A stretch of 6,246 nt of DNA from Clostridia bacterium (GTDB lineage Bacteria > Bacillota > Clostridia > Clostridiales > Clostridiaceae). Location of the stretch: positions 1 through 6,246 of the forward strand of contig RZYZ01000122.1 in the NCBI GenBank assembly GCA_009930125.1, in the 5' to 3' direction. The position numbers and the translations under genes were made by a program. Shown one piece after another: positions 1 to 4,513 of the stretch. The notes beneath the pieces were generated by a model. It saw nothing but the letters and a program-made list of their open reading frames with translations, did not search any database and had not been told where the DNA came from. Each line of letters opens with the position of its first letter. Within the stretch, counting starts at the first letter, position 1.

Positions 1-1440
1 ATTCTGGTTTCCGCATCTAGGAGTGTCGGGTAATTCGTCACCAGCGTCTTCTTTAGTGAGTTCATCGGTTTCCGGCAGCGTAGAGATCATGACGATGATG
101 GATGCCACATCTTTTACTCCTTCGGAAATGGCGATGTCGCCGCCTAATACTGTGAGGTGTCGATATTTTCCACTGCTCAGTTCTTCTTTGATGGCTTCTG
201 GCAGATCATTGTTTCTTGTGAGAAGAACAGGCGCATTCAGACTGGCAGCATAGGGGGCAGCGGTGAGCGCATCAGGGAAATTCATTCCAGATCCAAGAAA
301 AGCCTCTTCTGTACCAGAGAAATATGTCTCAGCGATGGCTTCTGCAGTACTGAAACGGTTTCCGCCAGAAACTCTGGTCACATCGATGCCCAGAGAACTG
401 ATCTCCGCTTCCACTTCACTGCCGACAGCAACTGTTCCACCAACGATGATCAGCTCTTCTATGCCACCTTTCATGAGGACGGCCTTTGTGGCAGATGGGA
501 GAGAAGAGGGGTTCGTAAGTAGAATTGGAATCTCATGCATTGCGGCGTAACTGCTTATGGACAGAGCGTCAGCATAGTCCATACCGCTGGCAAGGATGGC
601 CTGGTTCTGGGTGTCTTTCGCAGGCATCAGTTCCATGATTTCCACTGCTGTGGCGAAGCGGTTTTCTCCGGCCACTCTAGTGACGGAGTATCCGGATGAA
701 ACAAGCGTGTTTTCCACTTCAGCAGAGATGGCAGAAACGCCACCGAGGATCATGATGTTCTTCGCTTCCAGTCTCTCGATTTCTTCCTGGGTGGATCGAG
801 AGAGCGCATCTTTATGTGTCAGTAAAATCGGAGCATCATACAGGAAGGCTAAAGGACCTCCTGCCAGTGCATCAGGAAAATCCAGTGCAGTGGCCAGAAT
901 GACGGTACTCGCTCTGTAATGATCTCTTTTTGAGATTTCTACTGCTGTTTCATAGCGGGTCGGACCCGAAAGCGTAGTGAGTGCCTTAGGCATTGCGGTA
1001 TATCCTTTCCATTCTGGCGCTGTGAATCCATCAGCACCTATGCGATAACGGACAAGGAGATTTCCGGGGAGGTTCTGTAACGAAAGAGCGCTTAGCTGGG
1101 GCTGGTCGCCTGTGAATTCAAGGGTCTGTAATCCATCCAGTCCAGACAATCCAAGCGATCGGATTTCCGTGATGGTTTCAGGCAGAATCAGATCCGTGAT
1201 GTTCGAATCATTTTCGAAGGCTGAAGCAGCAATGATTTTCACAGGAACCTGATATATTTCTGAAGGAACGTGGACGCTTCCACCATGACCATTGTAGTCT
1301 GTGATGATCACCTGCTGGTCTTCAGTGGTGTAGGAAAACTCATTGAGAACTGCTCCCCGAGCCTTCAGGGAGGTGGATAGAACAGGAACAAGAAGGAGGA
1401 AAAGAATCAGATAGGCGAAACTGCGTTTCAATGTGCACAT
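1..1440 (-). CDS. Secreted cell-wall-binding repeat 2 (CWB2) protein with LRR-like segment, partial (3' end beyond window)
   Basis: An open frame of 480 codons runs leftward from ATG 1438-1440 and has not stopped at the window edge. The start is fixed by AGGAG at 1449-1453, 8 nt upstream. Residues 1-27 are a signal peptide: basic CTLKR, the hydrophobic run FAYLILFLLLVPVL, and likely cleavage after SLKA. Residues about 70-125 (SAFENDSNITDLILPETI, then LDGLQTLEF) resemble BspA-type leucine-rich repeats. Three CWB2 repeats follow, at about 157-251, 252-350 and 352-445. Each has a variant of SGxxRYxTA (R162, R261, R362), FPDAL (F188, Y289, F388), APILLT and ILGGxxAIS. Three tandem CWB2 modules are the usual number for anchoring to anionic wall polymers. 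An acidic Thr/Pro-containing tail begins at about 453 and may lead to another domain. The protein is probably displayed on the cell surface. The family call is secure; the specific role (adhesin, enzyme carrier or S-layer component) cannot be told from the visible part. Confidence 0.95.
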   Translation of the reverse strand, partial: MCTLKRSFAYLILFLLLVPVLSTSLKARGAVLNEFSYTTEDQQVIITDYNGHGGSVHVPSEIYQVPVKIIAASAFENDSNITDLILPETITEIRSLGLSGLDGLQTLEFTGDQPQLSALSLQNLPGNLLVRYRIGADGFTAPEWKGYTAMPKALTTLSGPTRYETAVEISKRDHYRASTVILATALDFPDALAGGPLAFLYDAPILLTHKDALSRSTQEEIERLEAKNIMILGGVSAISAEVENTLVSSGYSVTRVAGENRFATAVEIMELMPAKDTQNQAILASGMDYADALSISSYAAMHEIPILLTNPSSLPSATKAVLMKGGIEELIIVGGTVAVGSEVEAEISSLGIDVTRVSGGNRFSTAEAIAETYFSGTEEAFLGSGMNFPDALTAAPYAASLNAPVLLTRNNDLPEAIKEELSSGKYRHLTVLGGDIAISEGVKDVASIIVMISTLPETDELTKEDAGDELPDTPRCGNQN

Positions 1441-1447
1441 AGTATAT

Positions 1448-1455
1448 TCTCCTTT
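1448..1455 (-). promoter_or_regulatory. Ribosome binding site of the CWB2 gene
   Basis: The minus-strand sequence AAAGGAGA carries the Shine-Dalgarno core AGGAG 8 nt before ATG 1440. This decides the start codon, which is also where a textbook signal peptide begins. Confidence 0.85.
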
Positions 1456-1533
1456 CATCAGATAGGTGGTATGCGCTGTTCAGTCTTCTTGCTTACACTG
1501 GAGTCTGGAGATTGCAGAATATATTTTAACATA

Positions 1534-1562
1534 ATTATACAGTTCGATAACTAAATATTTAA
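1534..1562 (-). promoter_or_regulatory. Candidate sigma-A-type promoter of the CWB2 gene
   Basis: Read on the minus strand, a perfect TATAAT lies at 1534-1539 and a weak -35 (TTAAAT, three of six matches to TTGACA) at 1557-1562, 17 nt away. Transcription would start near 1527, leaving a 5' UTR of about 87 nt before ATG 1440. A 6-bp inverted repeat (GATAAC 1546-1551, GTTATC 1588-1593) brackets the -35 box and might be an operator, though short dyads are common in sequence this AT-rich. Confidence 0.55.
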
Positions 1563-1617
1563 CGATGTTCAATGAATATGTATATTTGTTATCAATTTAT
1601 TAATATCGAAACGCTTG

Positions 1618-1635
1618 TTCCGATTTCATCGGGAA
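1618..1635. other. Small inverted repeat at the edge of the AT-rich promoter zone
   Basis: TTCCGAT (1618-1624) faces ATCGGGAA (1628-1635) across a 3-nt TTC loop: seven pairs with one bulged G. A second short hairpin follows directly (CTCA 1636-1639 with TGAG 1646-1649). There is no T-tract, so I do not call a terminator. It marks the point where base composition shifts from AT-rich to gene-like. Confidence 0.35.
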
Positions 1636-1825
1636 CTCAGTGTGTTGAGATCAAGGTCTTGTCATGGCTTTATGAATGAAAGCAGGATAAGGATATAGAG
1701 ATCGCCCTATCTGCGACTATAGCTCATGGATGTGGCCTTTGCTGCCGCAGATTCAGTAAGGCATGGCGGTCATCATCTTGAAAGAGGGAGGGCTTCCGTC
1801 TGAGCCAGATGATGGCAAATGGGGA

Positions 1826-1855
1826 TATTGCATCACAGCTTTCAGAGCTGCAATA
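1826..1855 (+). other. Two-segment hairpin inside the gene-poor block
   Basis: Outer arms TATTG (1826-1830) and CAATA (1851-1855) pair, and inner arms CAGCT (1836-1840) and AGCTG (1846-1850) pair around a TTCAG loop, with a one-sided bulge CATCA between the two helices. That is ten perfect pairs in 30 nt. It may be an RNA element, but there is no independent support that it is transcribed. Confidence 0.3.
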
Positions 1856-2062
1856 AATAGCACATAAGCAAAGGATGACCTATAGGGAAACGGATAGTTT
1901 TTTGACACACAGCCATGAGGAACGGATTGTATCGAACCATGGACTCGAAGCCTTGGTGGAGGGCCTCTGGTAGATACTGATGCTACGCACTTGAAGTTCA
2001 TGTGTTATGGCAGGTGAAGGAGAGGCTAAGGCAAAGAGGGGGGAAGGCATGTTTCGCAGCGA

Positions 2063-2332
2063 ATGAATCCCTGTGCGGATATATGTATGGAAGCTTTGGT
2101 TCAGGGCATTGCCAAAGAGATCGTGATCAAAAGACCCCTCACAAATACTGAAATCAGGGAGATAATCAAATCAGTCAGGCAGCAGCATCCATTGGATCGG
2201 CATGAGTTTCCAGGCGGTCCATCCAGCAGAGATGATGGCAGCTTGATTCTTTCAGACGAGGGGCTTTTCTGGACTGGAAGGGTCATTGCTGAAGCAGGGG
2301 ATACTCAAATCAATAGTGCATGCAATGGTTGA
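2063..2332 (+). CDS. Doubtful hypothetical ORF, 89 codons
   Basis: This is the longest plus-strand frame in the gene-poor block: ATG 2063 to a TGA at 2330-2332. I do not recognise the product. It has no signal peptide, no membrane segment and no known motif. The middle part (TNTEIREIIKSVRQQ, about residues 27-41) could form a helix, and the rest looks unstructured (GGPSSRDDG, about 51-59). There is no Shine-Dalgarno at a workable distance: the purine run at 2036-2047 ends 15 nt before the ATG, and a four-codon frame from ATG 2049 lies between. Opposite-strand frames of similar length overlap it, which suggests composition rather than selection keeps it open. It is listed because it could be a fragment of a decayed gene. 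Confidence 0.15.
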   Translation: MNPCADICMEALVQGIAKEIVIKRPLTNTEIREIIKSVRQQHPLDRHEFPGGPSSRDDGSLILSDEGLFWTGRVIAEAGDTQINSACNG

Positions 2333-2354
2333 AATCTGTCGGAGAAGCGGGAGG

Positions 2355-2366
2355 GATTCCGGAATC
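2355..2366. repeat. Perfect 12-bp palindrome GATTCCGGAATC
   Basis: The sequence GATTCCGGAATC equals its own reverse complement. A perfect palindrome of this length may be a dimeric protein binding site. No promoter or gene start lies beside it, so its role is unknown. The half GGATTCCGG recurs at 2731-2739. Confidence 0.4.
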
Positions 2367-2642
2367 TGCAGGAGCTGAAGTCGCACACCGGATTTCCGTT
2401 CGGTGCTGTATGCAGCCTTGAGAGGGTGCTTTTCAAGATGGAGTGCTGGTTGCGGACGCTTCAGGAAGTGGATGATTGATATATTCATGAATTCTTCATG
2501 GGACCAGCGTCTTCTATGCGCAATAGAGGGGGTGAGAGAGGGGATTGTGTAAGAACGGACGCAGCTGGGGAGCAAGGCATCGGGCGTTTAGCTCATTGCA
2601 GGAAGCAGTGGCAACGAACTCATCATACATAGGAGAGACCAT

Positions 2643-2729
2643 ATGGGCGCAGATGGAATTAATCGGGCGGATGAATGGATTCCACTATCAGTGAGAGAAG
2701 GCGATACCAGAAGGGAGGACTCCATCTGA
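2643..2729 (+). CDS. Possible small ORF (28 codons) with a good ribosome binding site
   Basis: ATG 2643 is preceded by AGGAG (2631-2635) at a 7-nt spacing, the best Shine-Dalgarno and start pair in the gene-poor block. The frame ends at TGA 2727-2729. The predicted peptide begins MGADGINRADEW and is hydrophilic and charged, with no membrane segment or cysteines. I do not recognise it. In purine-rich sequence an AGGAG before an ATG arises readily by chance, so this is a weak call. Confidence 0.15.
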   Translation: MGADGINRADEWIPLSVREGDTRREDSI

Positions 2730-2942
2730 GCGGATTCCGGCTATTACAGATCGATTTCGCAAGGAACAGCGCTCTGTCTTCTGCTGAGGCAGATTAATGG
2801 AAAGTAGAGATCATGGCTTTTGCCAGAATCATCAAGAATGGGATGTGAGCCAGGTGATTCAGATCAGATGGTTCTGGAGATCCTGTCACAGAGTTTCATC
2901 TTTTTCTGCTTATGGATGATGTTTTGCTGGCATATATGATAG

Positions 2943-2965
2943 GAATCATTGCTTCTTTATGATTC
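2943..2965. repeat. Perfect 7-bp inverted repeat
   Basis: GAATCAT (2943-2949) and ATGATTC (2959-2965) are exact complements around a 9-nt loop. It is the first of two adjacent hairpins that close the gene-poor block before the AT-rich stretch. Confidence 0.35.
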
Positions 2966-2991
2966 ACTATGTTTCAGGGATGGCTGCTTAG

Positions 2992-3025
2992 AAATACAGC
3001 CCGCACATCAGGCTCAGCTGTATTT
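2992..3025. repeat. Perfect 9-bp inverted repeat
   Basis: AAATACAGC (2992-3000) and GCTGTATTT (3017-3025) pair exactly around a 16-nt loop. An alternative inner helix AGCC (2998-3001) with GGCT (3011-3014) is possible. There is no T-run after the 3' arm beyond the arm's own TATTT, so it is not a standard intrinsic terminator. It could end a transcript from the upstream block or be a DNA-level site. Confidence 0.4.
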
Positions 3026-3226
3026 GAATCTGACTTCTGGCATATTTCTGTGCTCATGAATAGACTGATGTCACATAATGTATATCATAAATGATAATAA
3101 TTATAGTAAAAAGATGATATATTTATATGGATTATTGTGCGCTAAATCAGTGATATCATGTTGTTATAAGAATAGATTATCAGGTGGTTGCAATTCGCGA
3201 ATATGGTGATTAACAACGATTACATC

Positions 3227-3299
3227 GAATAAATCTTCAAAAATACGCTTTTCTACTCAGAATCTATTAAAGATTTATTCATTTCTTAAATAATCTTCA
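3227..3299. promoter_or_regulatory. Candidate operator: 11-bp perfect inverted repeat plus a further direct copy
   Basis: GAATAAATCTT (3227-3237) is exactly mirrored by AAGATTTATTC (3270-3280) with a 32-nt spacer. A third, one-base-shorter copy, AATAATCTTCA (3289-3299), lies in the same orientation as the first, which reads AATAAATCTTCA at 3228-3239. The cluster ends inside the -35 to -10 interval of the promoter at 3308-3313. Repeated half-sites around a promoter are typical of transcription factor operators. The regulator is unknown. Confidence 0.45.
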
Positions 3300-3313
3300 G
3301 AGAATGTTATAAT
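3285..3313 (+). promoter_or_regulatory. Candidate distal promoter P1 of the polysaccharide operon (extended -10)
   Basis: A perfect TATAAT at 3308-3313 is preceded by TG at 3305-3306, giving an extended -10 (TGTTATAAT). The -35 region is poor (TTAAAT at 3286-3291, 16 nt away), which an extended -10 can offset. A start near 3320 would give a leader of about 440 nt before the first large gene. Confidence 0.55.
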
Positions 3314-3330
3314 GTAAAGGTATTGTAAGT

Positions 3331-3350
3331 TTGAATCGAGATGGATTCAA
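3331..3350 (+). other. Hairpin at the start of the P1 leader
   Basis: TTGAATC (3331-3337) pairs perfectly with GATTCAA (3344-3350) around the six-nt loop GAGATG. It lies about 10 nt after the expected P1 transcription start, so it would form a 5'-terminal stem on that RNA. No T-tract follows. Confidence 0.4.
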
Positions 3351-3407
3351 TGATAATCATCACGCATCTTCCGATATCCGGACTCAACCCGCAAAAAGTG
3401 TTTTTTC

Positions 3408-3545
3408 ATGGAAAGAATAGAATTGTATCAATTGAGCCTCATGGAGTATGCAGAATATAAGAATGTTAAATTCAGTTTAGAGAAGTCGAATAGGGAAGCA
3501 GCTTTTTATGGATCTAGTCCTATGAAATCTGTTTCTGTCTGGTAA
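3408..3545 (+). CDS. Possible small protein or gene remnant, 45 codons
   Basis: The frame from ATG 3408 to TAA 3543-3545 encodes 45 residues. The peptide begins MERIELYQLSLMEYAEYKNV and includes KFSLEKSNREAAFYG (about residues 21-35). Amphipathic helix-like content with Glu, Lys and Tyr looks more protein-like than the neighbouring frames, in a region otherwise full of stops. The frame is open back to 3357 with no ATG, GTG or TTG, so this could also be the tail of a broken gene. No convincing Shine-Dalgarno precedes the ATG; the upstream bases are a T-run. It lies in the leader between P1 and P2, so it could act as a leader peptide. I do not recognise the family. Confidence 0.25.
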   Translation: MERIELYQLSLMEYAEYKNVKFSLEKSNREAAFYGSSPMKSVSVW

Positions 3546-3673
3546 TTCTGATAGGATTAATAGATCATCCTCTATTTCAGGATATTCCCCGTTTTTATTA
3601 AATCTGTGCTCAAGCTTTCCTTTCTATATGACGAAGAGTGTAGAAGAAAAGCGGAAAAATAAAACAAATAGTA

Positions 3674-3682
3674 TGTTATACT
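3674..3682 (+). promoter_or_regulatory. Candidate proximal promoter P2 of the polysaccharide operon (extended -10)
   Basis: TGTTATACT at 3674-3682 is an extended -10 (TG, one base, TATACT). No -35 is recognisable at the usual distance. It closely matches P1 (TGTTATAAT). Transcription would start at about 3689-3691, exactly at the base of the 28-nt hairpin that follows. Confidence 0.45.
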
Positions 3683-3690
3683 GATATTTC

Positions 3691-3718
3691 AAGAGCTGGT
3701 TCCTAAGAAACAGCACTT
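3691..3718 (+). promoter_or_regulatory. Regular leader hairpin with two purine mismatches, just upstream of the operon
   Basis: The arms are AAG-A-GCTG-G-TTC (3691-3702) and GAA-A-CAGC-A-CTT (3707-3718), closed by a CTAA tetraloop (3703-3706). Three perfect helices of 3, 4 and 3 bp are separated by an A/A and a G/A mismatch. Such an even arrangement suggests a protein-recognised RNA hairpin rather than a terminator, and no T-tract follows. It ends 27 nt before the ribosome binding site. NusG-paralog antiterminators such as LoaP are known to act through leader hairpins on Bacillota polysaccharide and antibiotic operons; assigning this hairpin to that class is inference. Confidence 0.45.
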
Positions 3719-3745
3719 AATGATAAATGATTGAATACTTTAAGT

Positions 3746-3753
3746 AGAAGGAG
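3746..3753 (+). promoter_or_regulatory. Ribosome binding site of the chain-length regulator
   Basis: AGAAGGAG lies 6 nt before ATG 3760. A second in-frame ATG at 3766 is 12 nt away, so the first is preferred. A weak 6-bp dyad (ACTTAA 3715-3720, TTAAGT 3740-3745) ends next to this site and overlaps the 3' arm of the leader hairpin. Confidence 0.85.
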
Positions 3754-3759
3754 TAGTAA

Positions 3760-4452
3760 ATGAACATGAATGAAGAAACCATAGATCTTGGCACCCTCTG
3801 GCAGATCATAAGAAAGAAACTTGGACTGATCATAGTAATAACGATTCTGATGACCATGATCTCAGGAATCTTTACTTTTTTCTTTGTGGAACCGGAATAC
3901 CGTTCCACCGTATCTGTGTTCATCAGTGATGAAAGAACAGGTAATCAGGTAACGGAAACCATCAATGACATCAACATGTATCAGAAGTTGGTGGACACCT
4001 ACGCGGAGATCGCAAAATCCAGAACCGTGGCGGAGGATGTCATTGCGAATCTGGAACTGGATATGACTGTGGGTGAGATTCAGAGCATGATCACCACATC
4101 ACCTAAGGGGAACACCCAGTTTCTGAATCTTTCCATCACCTCCACCGACAGAGAACTGGCATACAACATGGCTAATCAGATGGCAAGAAGTCTCAAGGCT
4201 GTCAGCAGAGAACTGAGAGGCACAGACATCGTGCAGATCCTCGACCCGGCCAATGTGCCTGGAGGACCTTCCTCCCCGAACATCCAGATGAACCTGGCCA
4301 TAGGCTTTGTGCTTGGCCTTATGCTTTCGGTATTTGTGGTATTCCTTCTGGAGTTCCTGGATAAGACCGTGAAGGATGCGGAGTTCATTGTAAATGAGCT
4401 GCAGCTTCCATTCCTGGGCGCACTTCCTTACACGGATGAACCCAACGACTAA
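3760..4452 (+). CDS. Wzz/YveK-type polysaccharide chain-length regulator (CpsC/CapA-like)
   Basis: The 230-residue protein has the normal length and layout of Gram-positive polysaccharide co-polymerases. A short cytoplasmic N-terminus (IDLGTLWQIIRKK, residues 8-20) precedes membrane segment 1 (about 21-43). An extracellular domain (about 44-177) follows, containing the typical YRSTVSVFIS strand (47-56) and ending in the proline-rich VPGGPSSPN (166-174). Membrane segment 2 (about 178-199) leads to the cytoplasmic tail DKTVKDAEFIVNELQLPFLG (201-220). Members control polymer length and export together with a BY-type tyrosine kinase that their C-terminal tail activates. No kinase gene follows here, nor is one fused to the end, so the partner must lie elsewhere or be absent. 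It is the first large gene of the rightward operon, and the next gene begins 61 nt downstream. The family call is firm; the polymer is unknown. Confidence 0.95.
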   Translation: MNMNEETIDLGTLWQIIRKKLGLIIVITILMTMISGIFTFFFVEPEYRSTVSVFISDERTGNQVTETINDINMYQKLVDTYAEIAKSRTVAEDVIANLELDMTVGEIQSMITTSPKGNTQFLNLSITSTDRELAYNMANQMARSLKAVSRELRGTDIVQILDPANVPGGPSSPNIQMNLAIGFVLGLMLSVFVVFLLEFLDKTVKDAEFIVNELQLPFLGALPYTDEPND

Positions 4453-4496
4453 AGATAATGAGAAGTAGAAGACAGAAAAAAATATTTTTATTCTCT

Positions 4497-4501
4497 AGGA
4501 G
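4497..4501 (+). promoter_or_regulatory. Ribosome binding site deciding the start of the dehydratase gene
   Basis: AGGAG at 4497-4501 overlaps an in-frame TAG at 4496-4498, which bounds the frame. The possible starts are ATG 4502 (no spacing, so unusable), 4514 (12 nt), 4517 (15 nt) and 4553. ATG 4514 is preferred as the first one at workable spacing, though 12 nt is on the long side. Confidence 0.6.
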
Positions 4502-4513
4502 ATGATCTCATAC

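Larger units (their letters stand above)
1640..3060. other. Gene-poor, purine-rich block with gene-like base composition; decayed genes or a long non-coding RNA
   Basis: No reading frame here has a good start, a ribosome binding site and recognisable protein content together. The plus strand is rich in G and A (for example 2010-2050 and 2520-2545), and base composition resembles the flanking genes rather than the AT-rich spacers on both sides. Frame 2 (codons starting at positions such as 1682 or 2063) stays fairly open but is broken repeatedly, for example at 2015, 2330, 2477, 2630, 2795 and 2960. The low T content by itself reduces stop codons, so this openness is weak evidence for former coding. 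Several hairpin-forming dyads occur: 1826-1855, 2355-2366, 2943-2965 and 2992-3025. I recognise no transposase, no RNA family and no terminal repeats. Either pseudogene debris or an unannotated structured RNA would fit. Confidence 0.5.
3060..3330. other. AT-rich intergenic segment with several dyads
   Basis: This stretch is visibly more AT-rich than its surroundings and has no ORF. It contains the palindromes TGATATCA (3151-3158) and ATTCGCGAAT (3193-3202), the 11-bp inverted repeat listed separately, and a candidate promoter at its right end. It looks like the upstream regulatory region of the polysaccharide operon. Confidence 0.6.

Noticed and set aside
23..919. Plus-strand frames of 76-121 codons opposite the CWB2 gene
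   Set aside because: They are antisense shadows of the minus-strand gene, whose frame shows three regular CWB2 repeats, a signal peptide and a strong ribosome binding site.
1753..2001. Minus-strand 82-codon frame
   Set aside because: It has no Shine-Dalgarno, no recognisable motif and low-complexity Pro/Ser content. Purine richness on the opposite strand explains the open frame.
2252..2575. Minus-strand 107-codon frame
   Set aside because: It has no recognisable domain or good ribosome binding site, and it overlaps equally open plus-strand frames, so it looks like a composition effect.
2581..2650. tRNA-like 5' pattern (GGGCGTTTAGCTCA, followed by CTCAT further on)
   Set aside because: The acceptor stem has no matching 3' strand, the D-stem pairs poorly and there is no GGTTCRANTCC-like T arm, so it is not a tRNA.
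2882..3092. Fairly open plus-strand frame with hydrophobic content (MDDVLLAYMIGIIASL, then a stop at 2960)
   Set aside because: It is interrupted by a stop, has no start with a ribosome binding site and shows no family resemblance. It may be a gene remnant but cannot be supported.
3393..3406. AAAAA and TTTTTT flanking GTG, resembling a terminator
   Set aside because: The stem would be only A-U pairs with a 3-nt loop and no GC-rich helix, too weak for an intrinsic terminator.
1640..3700. CRISPR array, insertion sequence or integrated element
   Set aside because: I see no regularly spaced repeats, no transposase or integrase frame, and no terminal inverted repeats with target duplications.
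3717..3923. Minus-strand 68-codon frame over the start of the chain-length gene
   Set aside because: It lies antisense to a confidently identified gene and its leader.
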